Assembly (NCBI RefSeq): GCF_032401055.1
Contig: NZ_CP135529.1
Span: 3,656,501-3,720,500 of the forward strand
DNA from: Tardiphaga sp. 709
GTDB lineage: Bacteria > Pseudomonadota > Alphaproteobacteria > Rhizobiales > Xanthobacteraceae
Reading direction: 5' to 3'
Length of the DNA: 64,000 nt
Positions 29,933 to 39,501 of the stretch are shown here, in pieces. The number at the start of each line of letters is the position of its first letter. Within the stretch, counting starts at the first letter, position 1. A program made the translations under genes and the position numbers. The notes under the pieces were generated by a model, which was given only the letters and a program-made list of their open reading frames with translations, ran no database searches and was not told where the DNA came from.

Positions 29933-31011
29933 GTGCTCAGTCCTCCGGCCAGCGTCGGTACTTCAAGCGGCTTGAAGCCATAGTGATTGAGCCAGCGCAC
30001 ATCGCTTTCGAAGAGCTGACGCAGGTCGGCCATGCCGTATTTCAGCATTGCGATACGGTCGATGCCCATGCCCCAGGCGAAGCCCTGATACACGTCGGGA
30101 TCGATGCCGCAGGCGCGTAGCACATTCGGATGCACCATGCCGCAGCCGAGAATCTCGAGCCAGTCTTCGCCTTCGCCGAAGCGGATCTCGTTCTTGTCGC
30201 GGCGGCACTGGATATCGACTTCCAGCGACGGCTCCGTGAACGGGAAGAACGACGGACGGAAGCGCATATTGACGTTATCGACCTCGAAGAAAGCCTTGCA
30301 GAATTCGTGCAGGATCCATTTGAGGTGGCCGAGATGCGAACCCTTGTCGATGACCAGGCCTTCGACCTGATGGAACATCGGCGTGTGGGTCTGATCGCTA
30401 TCGCTGCGATAGGTGCGGCCCGGACAGATCACGCGGATCGGCGGTTGCTGGCTCAGCATGGTACGAACCTGCACCGGTGATGTGTGCGTGCGCAGCAGCA
30501 GACGCGAGCTGTCTTCCTTCGGATTGAAGTAGAAGGTGTCGTGCATCTCGCGGGCCGGGTGGCCCTCGGGGAAGTTGAGCTTGGTGAAATTGTAGTCGTC
30601 GGTTTCGATATCCGGACCTTCGGCGACGGCGAAGCCCATATCGGCAAAGATCGTCGTCAGTTCGTCCCAGGTCTGGCTCAGCGGATGGATGCGGCCGAGT
30701 TCAGCGGGGCCATCGCGCAGCGGCAGCGTGACGTCGATGGTCTCGGACGCGAGGCGTGCATCGAGTGCGGCGGACTTCAACACATCGCGGCGCGCGGTCA
30801 TCGCCTGCGTGACGGCATCCTTGGCGAGGTTGATCGCAGCGCCTTCGGTCTTGCGTTCTTCCGGCGACATCTTGCCGAGCGTGGCGAGCAGCGCGGAGAT
30901 CGAACCCTTCTTGCCGAGCGCGCCGACGCGCACCGCTTCGAGCGCGGCTTCGTCTGAGGCATTGGCAATGTCGGCCAAAATAGTCTGTTGGAGCGTCGTC
31001 AGATCGGACAT
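29929..31011 (-). CDS. pheS: Phenylalanine-tRNA ligase alpha subunit
   Basis: PheS carries the aminoacylation site. From ATG 31011 it is 360 residues, beginning with the coiled-coil arm ([20 protein letters not shown]). The class II core has motif 2 around [19 protein letters not shown] and motif 3 in [19 protein letters not shown]. Codons further upstream to 31077 are out of the family and overlap no ribosome-binding site. It lies 209 nt after rplT and directly upstream of pheT with a 4-nt overlap. Confidence 0.98.
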   Translation of the reverse strand: MSDLTTLQQTILADIANASDEAALEAVRVGALGKKGSISALLATLGKMSPEERKTEGAAINLAKDAVTQAMTARRDVLKSAALDARLASETIDVTLPLRDGPAELGRIHPLSQTWDELTTIFADMGFAVAEGPDIETDDYNFTKLNFPEGHPAREMHDTFYFNPKEDSSRLLLRTHTSPVQVRTMLSQQPPIRVICPGRTYRSDSDQTHTPMFHQVEGLVIDKGSHLGHLKWILHEFCKAFFEVDNVNMRFRPSFFPFTEPSLEVDIQCRRDKNEIRFGEGEDWLEILGCGMVHPNVLRACGIDPDVYQGFAWGMGIDRIAMLKYGMADLRQLFESDVRWLNHYGFKPLEVPTLAGGLST

Positions 31012-31117
31012 CAAGCAACCTCGATGAGAGAGGCGGGCGCCTCTTGCTGTCTGCGCGTCCGACGGAAGGCCGGGCACCAGCTTCTACAGCACGGGTATCA
31101 CAGGGATTAAGACGTCA

Positions 31118-31158
31118 ATGGCCGGGACAGGAGCGCGTGAACGCTTCTGCCCGGCCAT
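31118..31158. repeat. Long hairpin between rplT and pheS
   Basis: ATGGCCGGG (31118-31126) pairs with CCCGGCCAT (31150-31158). After a one-base bulge, CAGGAGCG pairs with CGCTTCTG (one G-T pair), leaving a six-base loop. The outer arms are the common Nitrobacteraceae intergenic motif (TGTCATGGCCGGG ...). No T-run follows on either strand, so it could be a repeat copy, an RNA-stability element or an attenuator ahead of pheST. Confidence 0.6.
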
Positions 31159-31220
31159 GACAATGTCGATGAATACGCGGAGCTTGGAGAGCTCAGGCCG
31201 CCAGTGCGGCCTTTGCTGGC

Positions 31221-31580
31221 TTAGGCTGCGAGTGCAGCTTTGGCCTTCTCAGCAATCGCGTTGAACGCCGCCGGCTCGTTGATCGCGAGATCCGAGAGCA
31301 CCTTGCGGTCGACCGTCACGCCGGACTTGGCGAGACCGTTGATAAACACGCTGTAGGTCATGCCGAGCGGACGGACGGCAGCGTTGAGACGCTGGATCCA
31401 GAGCGCGCGGAACGTACGCTTCTTGCGCTTGCGATCGCGGAACGCATATTGGCCGGCCTTGTCGACGGCGGCCTTTGCGGCGCGGATCGTGTTCTTGCGG
31501 CGACCACGGAAACCCTTGGCGGCCTTGTAGACTTTCTTATGCTTGGCGTGAGCCGTCACACCGCGTTTTACGCGAGCCAT
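31221..31580 (-). CDS. rplT: 50S ribosomal protein L20
   Basis: L20 is an early-assembly 23S rRNA-binding protein of the large subunit. The 119-residue protein is basic and has the family signature [20 protein letters not shown] followed by [11 protein letters not shown], with the N-terminal [19 protein letters not shown]. It lies 68 nt after rpmI and is read with it. In other bacteria L20 represses the rpmI-rplT message; I did not identify the binding structure here with certainty. Confidence 0.99.
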   Translation of the reverse strand: MARVKRGVTAHAKHKKVYKAAKGFRGRRKNTIRAAKAAVDKAGQYAFRDRKRKKRTFRALWIQRLNAAVRPLGMTYSVFINGLAKSGVTVDRKVLSDLAINEPAAFNAIAEKAKAALAA

Positions 31581-31648
31581 GACTGATCTCCTTCATCTGA
31601 AATAACAAAAGGGGTGATATCCGCCGCAACGAAGCGGCGTAAGGGCGA

Positions 31649-31849
31649 TCAGGCGTTTGGCAGAAAGTACTGCTTGATGTTGTCGCCATCGGTCTTGAAC
31701 AGCACGCGGGTGCCGCGGAGCTGACGAATCTGCTTCTTCGTCCGCTTGATCATACCGTGGCGTTTACCGGCATGGGCGGCCATGACCTTACCCGTTCCGG
31801 TGACTTTAAAGCGCTTCTTAGCGCCCGACTTGGTTTTCAGCTTGGGCAT
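31649..31849 (-). CDS. rpmI: 50S ribosomal protein L35
   Basis: This 66-residue basic protein of the large ribosomal subunit starts [20 protein letters not shown] and contains [21 protein letters not shown] 31849 is preceded by AGGAGAG. It is the first gene of the rpmI-rplT unit. Unlike in many bacteria it does not follow infC closely: 542 nt separate the two, with an infC terminator in the gap, so it needs its own promoter. Confidence 0.99.
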   Translation of the reverse strand: MPKLKTKSGAKKRFKVTGTGKVMAAHAGKRHGMIKRTKKQIRQLRGTRVLFKTDGDNIKQYFLPNA

Positions 31850-32142
31850 TTGGCTCTCCTATGGCCACGCAGAAAGCGCCCCGAAAGGCGTTGCGTCGGC
31901 TAAAATGCTCGTTAGAGCGTTGAAAATGCTCAACTAACCGCCGTTTGCGGGAAGTCAGCACAGTCGTCGACACGGCAGCCCTTAATCAGCCGGGCGACGA
32001 AGGTTGCGCTTATGGCAGAGGAATGCCCCGATGGCAACGATTAACGCGGCTCAACACTCTGTTTAGCGCATGGCTTCAGACTGGTCCGACGCGCCCCGGA
32101 TGCCTATGTGATCCGGACCAGAGAAACAGAGGGACGACGACA

Positions 32143-32277
32143 ATGGCCCGGAATGCACGTGCCGCCGCAAGGGCGGTTGCCATCCAGCAAGATGCTGCTG
32201 CTCAGAGCGCTACCCGCTTGATATTTGCTGCTGCGGGTCTCGCGCTGGCCGGTGCGCTCGCCCTCATTTCGGGCTGA
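32143..32277 (+). CDS. Small putative membrane protein, 44 residues
   Basis: The frame from ATG 32143 encodes a basic N-terminus (MARNARAAARAVAIQQDAAA) and one hydrophobic C-terminal helix (IFAAAGLALAGALALISG). A weak GAGGGA lies about 10 nt upstream. It faces the opposite direction to infC and rpmI and fills the gap between them. An in-frame extension upstream to 31945 has no hydrophobic or family features and is probably not translated. No family is recognised; the gene call rests on composition and the gap only. Confidence 0.4.
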   Translation: MARNARAAARAVAIQQDAAAQSATRLIFAAAGLALAGALALISG

Positions 32278-32311
32278 ACCGTCCGGCTCCGGACGATCTC
32301 CGAATACTCTC

Positions 32312-32346
32312 CCAAAGAAAAAGGCCCGCCAGAAATCTGACGGGCC
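32312..32346 (-). terminator. Rho-independent terminator of infC
   Basis: Read on the minus strand, GGCCCGTCAG and CTGGCGGGCC form a 10-bp stem with one G-T pair and an ATTT loop, followed by TTTTTCTTT. It starts 46 nt after the infC stop codon and separates infC from rpmI. Confidence 0.85.
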
Positions 32347-32391
32347 GAAATTTCTCATTGCCAACCTCGTTAAGGTCAGTGGCCGCTGTGA

Positions 32392-32930
32392 TCAGCGCGG
32401 TGCGAGCACCATCACCACCTGACGACCTTCGAAGCGCGCGTCCTGCTCCACCTTGGCGTATTCGGCGACGTCTGCTTTGACCTTGTCGAGCAGCTTGGTA
32501 CCGATTTCCTGGTGCGCCATTTCGCGGCCACGATAGCGCAAGGTGATTTTGACCTTGTCGCCTTCTTCGAAGAAGCGCTGCATTGCGCGCATTTTCACGT
32601 CGTAGTCATGATCATCGATCATCGGGCGGAGCTTGATCTCCTTGATTTCGACGATCTTCTGCTTCTTGCGGGCCTCGGCGGCCTTCTTCTGCGCCGAATA
32701 CTTGAACTTCCCGTAGTCCATGATCTTGCAGACGGGGGGCTCACATTCGGCGAAATCTCGACCAGATCCATACCGGCTTCCATCGCCATCTTGATCGCAG
32801 CAATGGTTTCCACGGTGCCGTGGTTGAGGCCGGTCTGATCAATCAGCTGGATCTGCAGATTGCGAATTTCATCGTTGGTGCGCGGCCCGTCTTTGGTTGC
32901 GGCGGGCGGGGCTCTGTTGGGACGGCGAAT
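32392..32930 (-). pseudogene. infC: Translation initiation factor IF-3, frameshifted in this sequence; AUU start
   Basis: IF-3 binds the 30S subunit and checks start codon and initiator tRNA. The N-terminal domain reads IRRPNRAPPAATKDGPRTND in one frame, down to DLVEISPN. The C-terminal domain continues in another frame with [20 protein letters not shown] and ends [14 protein letters not shown]. Between them, at 32743-32744, a codon has two bases instead of three; restoring one base joins PN to [11 protein letters not shown] and gives 179 residues, the normal length. The start is ATT at 32930, preceded by GGAGAG. No ATG fits the family N-terminus, and AUU is the classical infC start used in autoregulation. 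As IF-3 is essential, a sequencing indel is likelier than a true pseudogene. Confidence 0.9.
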
Positions 32931-33253
32931 GGGTAACTCTCCAATGTTGTTTAGGAAGGCCGCAGTGTGAAGGAATAAGGCGTTTGGAGCAAGCAAACTC
33001 ACGCAACGCAGCGTCAAATCACTCAAATACGAGGCAATTTCGTCACGCGAAAGGCCATAGGCCTCGTAGACCGCTGACCTTGCTCAAATAGAGTTCCACG
33101 GCCCGTTCTGCAAGCCGTGGTTGACAGGAGCGCAACGCGGCATCGAGGTGGACGTTCCCTGGGACGATATGGACGTTGAGGGATCGACGTTGACGATCCC
33201 GACCTGCTCAATCAAACAGCAAGCGGCATTTCAGGTCGAACAAGGATGGTTTG
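32931..33253. other. Divergent intergenic region infC / hydrolase gene
   Basis: This 323-nt stretch holds the leader and promoter of infC on the minus strand and the promoter of the hydrolase gene on the plus strand. A TTGACA at 33121 lacks a clear partner -10 box. I see no convincing gene, RNA gene or strong hairpin in it. Confidence 0.4.
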
Positions 33254-34036
33254 ATGAGCACAACGGTATCGACCGACCCTATTTTCATCACGGCAGGTAC
33301 AGGCAGTAGCCGCCGCCAGATCGCCATCCGGGTCCGCGATGGCGCTGCTCCGGGCCTGTTCTGGATGAGCGGCTTCAAATCCGACATGCTGGGTGGCAAG
33401 GCGGTGGCGCTCGATGCCTGGGCCGCCGACCATGGCCGGGCCTGTGTACGTTTCGATTATTCCGGCCATGGCGAATCCGGTGGCGATTTCGTCGATGGCA
33501 CGATCGGCCAATGGCTGGAGGATAGCCTCGCGGCGTTCGATGCAGCCTGCCAGGGTCCGCAGGTGGTGATTGGCTCGTCGATGGGCGGCTGGATGGCACT
33601 CCTGCTGGCGCGCGCGCTGGCCCGACGCGGCAAAGTGGGGCGCGCGACGCTGAAGGGTCTGGTGCTGATCGCGCCGGCGCCGGATTTCACTGAAGAGCTG
33701 ATGTGGAAAGGCTTCTCGCCGGAAATCCGCGCGGAGATCGAGACCACCGGTCAATGGCTGCGCCCGTCGGAATATGGCGAGCCCTATCCGATCACGCGGC
33801 GGTTGATCGAGGAGGGGCGCAATCACCTGCTGCTCGGCAGCACGATCGATGTGGGTTGCCCCGTGCGAATTCTTCAGGGCCGGCAGGACCCCGACGTTCC
33901 CTGGCAGCATGCTTTCCGTCTGGCCGAACGCCTGCCGAGCGACGACGTCGTGCTGACCATGATCCAGGACGGCGACCATCGGCTGTCGCGGCCGCAGGAC
34001 ATTGCGCGACTATTGTCGGCTGTGGCGGAGTTTTGA
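33254..34036 (+). CDS. Alpha/beta hydrolase
   Basis: The 260-residue serine hydrolase has the nucleophile in VVIGSSMGGWMALLLARAL (about residue 96), the acid in LQGRQDPDVPW and the histidine in DGDHRLSRP. The oxyanion region WMSGFKSDMLGGKA and the strand RFDYSGHGESGGDF fit the esterase-like group related to BAAT / PNPLA-independent hydrolases. It is probably cytosolic, with no signal peptide. ATG 33254 follows an in-frame TTG and has AAGGA upstream. It is followed by an NTF2-like gene 67 nt later. The substrate is unknown. Confidence 0.9.
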   Translation: MSTTVSTDPIFITAGTGSSRRQIAIRVRDGAAPGLFWMSGFKSDMLGGKAVALDAWAADHGRACVRFDYSGHGESGGDFVDGTIGQWLEDSLAAFDAACQGPQVVIGSSMGGWMALLLARALARRGKVGRATLKGLVLIAPAPDFTEELMWKGFSPEIRAEIETTGQWLRPSEYGEPYPITRRLIEEGRNHLLLGSTIDVGCPVRILQGRQDPDVPWQHAFRLAERLPSDDVVLTMIQDGDHRLSRPQDIARLLSAVAEF

Positions 34037-34103
34037 TTGCATCGCCCGCACCGTTGAATAGGCTCGCCTGAAAAGAGCGATCAATCAGCGGGAGGAACTG
34101 GGG

Positions 34104-34574
34104 ATGGATGCCACGGCGATGCTGCGCGCATTTTGCGATGCTGTCGAACAGCGTGACGGCCAGAGCTTCGCTGCGCTGTTCACCGAGGACGGCGTCTATC
34201 ACGACGTTTTCTACGGCGCCTTCGAAGGCCGCGCCAAAATCGCCGACATGGTCGATGACTGGTTCTACCGGACCGCGGATGATTTTCGTTGGGACATGCA
34301 CACGCCCGTCAGCGACGGCGCCACGCTCTATGCGCGCTACACATTCAGCTATCGCTCGAAACTCCCCGAAGCCAATGGCGGCCGCGCGATGTTCGAAGGC
34401 GTTGCGATCATGACGCTGCGTGACGGCAAGATCGTGAGCTATCATGAAGTGGCCAATACGGCGCCGGCCTTCGTCGATCTGCATTTCGCGCCGGAGCGTA
34501 TCGCCAAGATCGTCGCCAAGCAGGGTGAAGCGCTCAAAGCGCGACCGGAGATGGCGCGACACCTGACGAACTGA
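34104..34574 (+). CDS. Nuclear transport factor 2 / SnoaL-like protein
   Basis: The 156-residue cone-shaped NTF2 fold has [48 protein letters not shown] and [19 protein letters not shown]. Such proteins are steroid isomerase-like enzymes, dehydratases or binding proteins. No catalytic role can be assigned here. The upstream GGGAGGAACTGGGG region supplies the ribosome-binding site. Its last 41 nt overlap the convergent queG. Confidence 0.85.
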   Translation: MDATAMLRAFCDAVEQRDGQSFAALFTEDGVYHDVFYGAFEGRAKIADMVDDWFYRTADDFRWDMHTPVSDGATLYARYTFSYRSKLPEANGGRAMFEGVAIMTLRDGKIVSYHEVANTAPAFVDLHFAPERIAKIVAKQGEALKARPEMARHLTN

Positions 34575-35769
34575 GGGCCAGTCGCCACTCGCTGCCGACG
34601 CTCTCGTCCTGTTCGGCCTCAGTGAACTGCACAGCCAATGCAGCAAACGCATCCGCAGGCATCAGCTGCGACAACGCCCACACTGCAGCTCCGCGGACCA
34701 CGGGGCTTTCATCGCCGAGCAGTCGCTGCGCGTCGTCGATCAGCGACAGGTCGTTTGAATTGCCGATGGCGATCAGCACATTGCGAATGAAGCGGTTACG
34801 GCCAATGCGCTTCACGGGCGACTTCGTGAAGAATGTGCGGAAAGACGGGTCATCGAGCCTTACAAGTTCGGCCAGCGACGGCGCGCGCAACTCATCGCGT
34901 GCGGCGAGTTTGATCTCGCGGCCTTCCTGAGCGAACTTGTTCCACGGGCAGGCGGCGAGGCAATCGTCGCAGCCATAGATGCGATTGCCCATGGGTTTGC
35001 GGAATTCGTGCGGGATCGGGCCCTTGTTCTCGATCGTGAGATAGGAAATGCAGCGCCGCGCATCGAGTTTGTAAGGCGCCGGAAAGGCCGATGTCGGGCA
35101 GCTGTCGAGACAGGCCTGGCACGAACCGCAGCTATCATTCGCCCGCGCATCACGCGGTAATTCGAGCGTAGTGAAGATCGCGCCGAGAAACAGCCACGAG
35201 CCGAATTCGCGCGAGACGAGATTGGTATGCTTGCCCTGCCAGCCCAGACCCGCAGCGCCGGCAAGTGGCTTCTCCATCACGGCGGCCGTATCGACGAACA
35301 CCTTCACATCGCCGCCGGCTTGCGCGATCAGCCAGCGCGCCAGCAGCTTCAGGCGCTTCTTGATGAGGTCATGATAGTCGTCGCCGCGGGCATAGACCGA
35401 GATCGCGGCATGCGAGCACTGCTTCAGAATCTCAAGCGGGTTCTCGTCGGGTCCATAATTGACGCCGAGCATGATGACGGAACGAACATCCTGCCACATC
35501 ACCTTCGGGTCGGCGCGGCGGTCTGGATTGTCGGCAAGCCACTCCATGTCGCCATGGGCGCCGGCATTGAGAAATTCCTGCAGCCGCTCGCGCACGCCGG
35601 CAATGGCATCGGGATCGGTGATCCCGATTGAATCGAAGCCCAGCGCCTTCGCCTCGCGCGTCAGCGTATCCTTGAGATCGGCGGGAAGCGTGGCGCGGTC
35701 GTCGTTAGCGGATGGGCTCAGAAATCGAGATCCACATAGGTCCGCGATGCCGGCACGCCCGCCAGCCAT
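34534..35769 (-). CDS. queG: Epoxyqueuosine reductase
   Basis: QueG performs the last step of queuosine synthesis on tRNA, reducing epoxyqueuosine with cobalamin and two [4Fe-4S] clusters. The cluster ligands are visible in [16 protein letters not shown] and in [13 protein letters not shown]. The family core includes GHGD-like [17 protein letters not shown] and [18 protein letters not shown], and HEAT-like repeats lie at the C-terminus. The start is uncertain. ATG 35769 gives 411 residues but overlaps the upstream glutathione transferase gene by 52 nt. A CTG at 35721, at the stop of that gene, would give 395 residues closer to the family norm. Confidence 0.92.
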   Translation of the reverse strand: MAGGRAGIADLCGSRFLSPSANDDRATLPADLKDTLTREAKALGFDSIGITDPDAIAGVRERLQEFLNAGAHGDMEWLADNPDRRADPKVMWQDVRSVIMLGVNYGPDENPLEILKQCSHAAISVYARGDDYHDLIKKRLKLLARWLIAQAGGDVKVFVDTAAVMEKPLAGAAGLGWQGKHTNLVSREFGSWLFLGAIFTTLELPRDARANDSCGSCQACLDSCPTSAFPAPYKLDARRCISYLTIENKGPIPHEFRKPMGNRIYGCDDCLAACPWNKFAQEGREIKLAARDELRAPSLAELVRLDDPSFRTFFTKSPVKRIGRNRFIRNVLIAIGNSNDLSLIDDAQRLLGDESPVVRGAAVWALSQLMPADAFAALAVQFTEAEQDESVGSEWRLALSSSGVAPSPVAL

Positions 35770-36410
35770 TCGCTCAGCAGCGGTCGGAACGACGGACGGG
35801 ATTTCACCCGCGCGTACCACGCCTTCGCCGCGTCGTCCTCGCTCCATGGCACATCGCCCAGATAGTCGATCGCCGACAGATGGGCTGCCGCGACCAGATC
35901 CGCGTAAGTCAGTCGGTCACCGGCCAGAAAATTGCGCGTCCGCGCCAGCCAGCCGATATAGGCCAGATGATAGCGCACATTTGCGGTGGCTGCGCGAATC
36001 ACATCCATCGCCGGGGCGCCGCCGCCGACCTCTTCGCTCATGAAGCGCTTGTAGATGCGCTCGGTGACCAACGGACCGGAGGCTTCCTCGAAGAATTTCT
36101 CGTTGAACCACGCCATCAGCCGGCGCACTTCGATGCGTTCCGCCATCGCGACAGGCAGCAGGCGGCGATCGCCCATCTCCGGTCCATGGGTCTCGTCTAT
36201 ATACTCGGCAATGATCCCGGCGCCAGGAATGGGCGGGAAACCGTCGGTGAGCAGCACAGGCGTAGTTCCCGCAGGATTGAGCGCCAGAAATGCCTCGCGT
36301 CGATCCCACGGCCGCTCGTCCACCAATGTGAGGTCGAGTCCGTATTCGCCGAGTACGAGACGAATGAAGCGGGAATGCGGACAGAACGAGTGATGGTAAA
36401 GCGTGTACAT
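35718..36410 (-). CDS. Glutathione S-transferase family protein
   Basis: The 230-residue protein has an N-terminal thioredoxin-like domain, [20 protein letters not shown], with the Cys-Pro-x-Ser active region and the cis-proline [10 protein letters not shown]. An all-alpha C-terminal domain follows, with [21 protein letters not shown], the conserved N-capping box of GSTs. ATG 36410 begins the thioredoxin fold; the in-frame codons up to 36476 add a basic tail and are unlikely to be translated. It is upstream of queG in the same direction and its stop lies within the longest queG reading frame. Substrate unknown. Confidence 0.93.
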   Translation of the reverse strand: MYTLYHHSFCPHSRFIRLVLGEYGLDLTLVDERPWDRREAFLALNPAGTTPVLLTDGFPPIPGAGIIAEYIDETHGPEMGDRRLLPVAMAERIEVRRLMAWFNEKFFEEASGPLVTERIYKRFMSEEVGGGAPAMDVIRAATANVRYHLAYIGWLARTRNFLAGDRLTYADLVAAAHLSAIDYLGDVPWSEDDAAKAWYARVKSRPSFRPLLSEWLAGVPASRTYVDLDF

Positions 36411-36615
36411 GCGGGCCTTGATAGTTATGCGGTCGTTAAGAAAGCGTCTCGGTTGCGTCGGTGGTAAAAGTGTCACGCGGCGCGCGCCAAACTAGCGAAG
36501 CTTGGCTCTGAGGCAACCCGCGAATGTGATGGTATTTGCGATTGCAGCAATGAAGGGAATAGGCGAGAAGAACCCGGCTTTTTCAGGCCCACACTGACGA
36601 AGGACAGATAAGCAG

Positions 36616-37425
36616 ATGATGTCTGATGCGATAAGGGCGGTGATTCTCGGCATTATCGAGGGTGTCACCGAGTTCCTGCCGGTTTCCTCAACGGGGCATC
36701 TGCTGCTCGCGGAACGCTTCTTCGATCTGGGCGAGGACAATTTCTGGAAGAGCTTCGCCGTGCTGATCCAGCTCGGCGCCATTCTGGCGATCCTTGCACT
36801 TTACTTCGGCAAGTTGTGGCATATCGCGCTGAACCTGTTCAAAGGCGACACTGCGGCGCGCCGTTTCGTGGTCGGCGTGCTGGTCGCGTTCCTGCCTGCC
36901 GCGATCATTGGCGCTGCCGCCGGCGGCTACGTCAAAAGCTATTTGTTCAATCCGTGGGTCGTGTGCTTTTCGTTGATTGTCGGCGGTGCGATCCTGCTCT
37001 GGGTCGATCAGCTCGATCTTAAGCCCGTGCATCACGATGCCACCACGTTCCCGTTGCCGATGTATCTCAAGATTGGTCTCGCGCAGTGCGTGGCGATGAT
37101 CCCTGGCGTGTCGCGCTCCGGTGCCACCATCGTCGGTGCCATGCTGCTTGGCGCCGAGAAGCGTGCAGCGGCCGAGTTTTCGTTCTTCCTGGCGATCCCG
37201 ACAATGGTCGGGGCCTTCGTCTATGATCTCTACAAGAGCCGCGCGGATCTCTCGGTCGATCACGGCGTGATCATCGCCATCGGTTTCGTGGTGTCGTTCA
37301 TCACCGCGATCATCGTGGTGAAAAGCTTTCTCGGCTACGTGACCCGCCACGGCTTCGCGTTGTTCGCATGGTGGCGCGTGATCGTCGGTACGCTCGGGCT
37401 GATCGCGCTGGCGCTGGGCTACTGA
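36616..37425 (+). CDS. uppP: Undecaprenyl-diphosphate phosphatase
   Basis: UppP (BacA) dephosphorylates undecaprenyl pyrophosphate to recycle the lipid carrier for peptidoglycan and other envelope polymers. The 269-residue integral membrane protein shows the first active-site segment [19 protein letters not shown] and the second, [20 protein letters not shown]. Eight transmembrane helices are expected and the hydrophobic segments agree. Two adjacent ATG codons (36616, 36619) are possible starts. It is divergent from the glutathione transferase gene and converges on the NDUFA9-like gene across a hairpin repeat. Confidence 0.97.
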   Translation: MMSDAIRAVILGIIEGVTEFLPVSSTGHLLLAERFFDLGEDNFWKSFAVLIQLGAILAILALYFGKLWHIALNLFKGDTAARRFVVGVLVAFLPAAIIGAAAGGYVKSYLFNPWVVCFSLIVGGAILLWVDQLDLKPVHHDATTFPLPMYLKIGLAQCVAMIPGVSRSGATIVGAMLLGAEKRAAAEFSFFLAIPTMVGAFVYDLYKSRADLSVDHGVIIAIGFVVSFITAIIVVKSFLGYVTRHGFALFAWWRVIVGTLGLIALALGY

Positions 37426-37442
37426 ATTTCACATACCCTGCT

Positions 37443-37488
37443 GTCATCCCCGCCGCGCACGCCTTTCGGCGTGCCAGGCGGGGGCGAC
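37443..37488. terminator. Bipartite hairpin between convergent uppP and NDUFA9-like gene
   Basis: Outer arms CCCCGCC (37448-37454) and GGCGGGG (37477-37483) enclose an inner perfect stem GCACGCC-TTTC-GGCGTGC (37457-37474). The flanks TGTC and GACA match the boundaries of the intergenic repeat at 4151. It probably ends transcription from both sides, although no long T-run is present. Confidence 0.6.
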
Positions 37489-37495
37489 AATATCG

Positions 37496-38464
37496 TCAGT
37501 TTATGCCGTTATGTGCGAACTGACCGGTAGCGCGGAAGCGCCAGAGATATTGTGGCGCAATCGCTTCCAGCGAATCAGCGGCAATACCCAAGCCATCCAG
37601 CGTTAGCCCGGCCGCCTTGGCGGCTTCCGACACCACATTGTCGACGCGCAGCATGGTGACCTGATCCGGCGTCAGCTTGAAGTCGCCCGGAGCGAATTGC
37701 AGGAAATAGGACTGCAGCTTGGCGATGGCCGTCGGCACCGGCAGCGTCATGCGCTTGCGCTCGATGGTCGCAAGGATGATGTCGATGATTTCACTCATCG
37801 TCAGCACTTCCGGACCGCCGAGTTCATAAGTGGCGCCCGGCTTGGTCTTGCCGTCGACGGCATCGGCCGCAGCCTGGGCGACATCGCCCACATAGACCGG
37901 CTGCATTTTGGTCGTGGCGCCGAACACCGGCATCACCGGGGCCATCCGGGCGAGATTGGCAAATCGATTGGTGAACTGATCCTCGGGGCCGAACACGATC
38001 GACGGGCGCAGGATCGTTGCGGAAGGCACGGCCGCCAGCACGGCCTGCTCACCGGCCGCCTTGGCACGGGCATAGGCCGATTCGGAATCGGCATCGGCGC
38101 CGATGGCTGAAAACTGCACCATCCGCGCGCCGATCTCGGCGGCGGCCTGCGCCACCGCGCCGGCGCCCCGCGCCTGCACGGCATCAAAGGTCTGCGCGCC
38201 GCTTTCGGTCAGGATGCCCACCAGATTGACGACGATGCTGGCATCGCGCATTGCGGCCTTGATCGAGGCCGGGTGGCGCAAATTGGCCTGAACAATGTTG
38301 ATCTGTCCGACACGGCCAAGCGGCTGCAGATGGCCGGCCAGTTCCGGCCGACGCACGGCGACCCTGATCCGGTATTCGCGCTTGGCCAGCGCGCGGACCA
38401 CATGGCGTCCCACGAAGCCGGATCCGCCGAAAACCGTAACGAGGGTGTCGATGGGGGCAGCCAT
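37496..38464 (-). CDS. NDUFA9-like atypical short-chain dehydrogenase
   Basis: The 322-residue protein has an N-terminal dinucleotide-binding motif, VTVFGGSGFVGRHVVRALAK. It continues with IVVNLVGILTESGAQTFDAV, FSAIGADADSESAYARAKAA with the Tyr-x3-Lys pair, and ATILRPSIVFGPEDQFTNRF. These match the complex I NDUFA9 / 39-kDa subunit family, an extended SDR that in mitochondria binds NADPH tightly. In bacteria it is a separate, probably peripheral membrane protein with no proven substrate. It converges on uppP. Confidence 0.9.
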   Translation of the reverse strand: MAAPIDTLVTVFGGSGFVGRHVVRALAKREYRIRVAVRRPELAGHLQPLGRVGQINIVQANLRHPASIKAAMRDASIVVNLVGILTESGAQTFDAVQARGAGAVAQAAAEIGARMVQFSAIGADADSESAYARAKAAGEQAVLAAVPSATILRPSIVFGPEDQFTNRFANLARMAPVMPVFGATTKMQPVYVGDVAQAAADAVDGKTKPGATYELGGPEVLTMSEIIDIILATIERKRMTLPVPTAIAKLQSYFLQFAPGDFKLTPDQVTMLRVDNVVSEAAKAAGLTLDGLGIAADSLEAIAPQYLWRFRATGQFAHNGIN

Positions 38465-38627
38465 GGATCAGTTCCTTGAGTCAGTCATGCAAGGGCAAAA
38501 CGGGGGAATTTAGACCAATTCGCGATACGCCAACGCGCGGGGCCTGTACAGCGGATTTGGAATTGAACGAAGCAATTTGACAAGCGCGTAACGGCCCCCT
38601 ACTAACCGCGCCACGTGCCTCGCACGT

Positions 38628-38714
<87 letters not shown>

Positions 38715-38865
38715 CGGTGCTCCTAAGTCTCTGATATTCAGAGCAATTCAATGAATTTGACAGTTTGGGGCCGCGCGGTCGATGCCTGCGGGCGCGGAGA
38801 TGTCTTGCCCTGCCGTCCCCCGCGAAGTGCGCGCGACATCCGCAAACAGACACTGCACTCTGCTT

Positions 38866-39501
38866 CTAGCGGGCCATCGCCTGATCATAAGCCACGACAG
38901 ATGCCTGCGCGGTCGCCTTCACCTCGATAGCGCTCATTCCAGGCCGGTACAGGCTGCTGCCAAGGCCGAAGACCTGTATGCCGGCGGCGATATAGCCCGC
39001 GAAATTCCGATCGGAAACACCACCAACAGCCCCAATCACGGCATCCTTGGGCAGAACCGCGCAAATGGCGGCGATGCCGGACGGCCCGAGGATCGACGCC
39101 GGAAAGAATTTCAATGCGGAAGCGCCCGCGCGCAACGCGAGGAAAGCTTCGGTCGGCGAGAACACGCCGGGCATCGTGACCATGCCGCGGTTCACTGCCA
39201 TTGCCAGCACATCGACATCGACATTCGGGCTCACCATCAGACGCCCGCCGACATCAGCGACGCGGGCGCAGTCATCCGCGGTGAGGACAGTGCCGGCGCC
39301 GATCAGGGTGTCGTCGCCAAATCGTTTGCGGATCCGTGCGATGGAATCGAACGGATCGGGCGAGTTCAGTGGTACCTCGATCATCTCGAAGCCGGTGTCG
39401 ATCAACGTCTCGACGATGCCCTCCACCTCGTCGGGCTGCACGCCGCGCAGGATGGCGACGAGCGGACGCTTCACGGTGGGCCAACGGATTGGCTGGTTCA
39501 T
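38866..39501 (-). CDS. dgoA: 2-dehydro-3-deoxy-6-phosphogalactonate aldolase
   Basis: DgoA splits 2-keto-3-deoxy-6-phosphogalactonate to pyruvate and glyceraldehyde 3-phosphate, the last step of the De Ley-Doudoroff galactose route. The 211-residue class I aldolase shows the Glu in LVAILRGVQPDEVEG, the phosphate loops GAGTVLTADD and IGAVGGVSDRNF, and the Schiff-base Lys in ASALKFFPASILGPSG. ATG 39501 overlaps the dgoK stop as ATGA, so the two genes are cotranslated. The KDPG aldolase Eda is close in sequence; the dgoK neighbour decides for the galactonate pathway. Confidence 0.93.
   Translation of the reverse strand: MNQPIRWPTVKRPLVAILRGVQPDEVEGIVETLIDTGFEMIEVPLNSPDPFDSIARIRKRFGDDTLIGAGTVLTADDCARVADVGGRLMVSPNVDVDVLAMAVNRGMVTMPGVFSPTEAFLALRAGASALKFFPASILGPSGIAAICAVLPKDAVIGAVGGVSDRNFAGYIAAGIQVFGLGSSLYRPGMSAIEVKATAQASVVAYDQAMAR

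Noticed and set aside
31945-32277. 110-codon version of the small ORF between rpmI and infC
   Set aside because: The added N-terminal 66 codons have no membrane or family features and no ribosome-binding site; only the 44-codon version from 32143 is supported.
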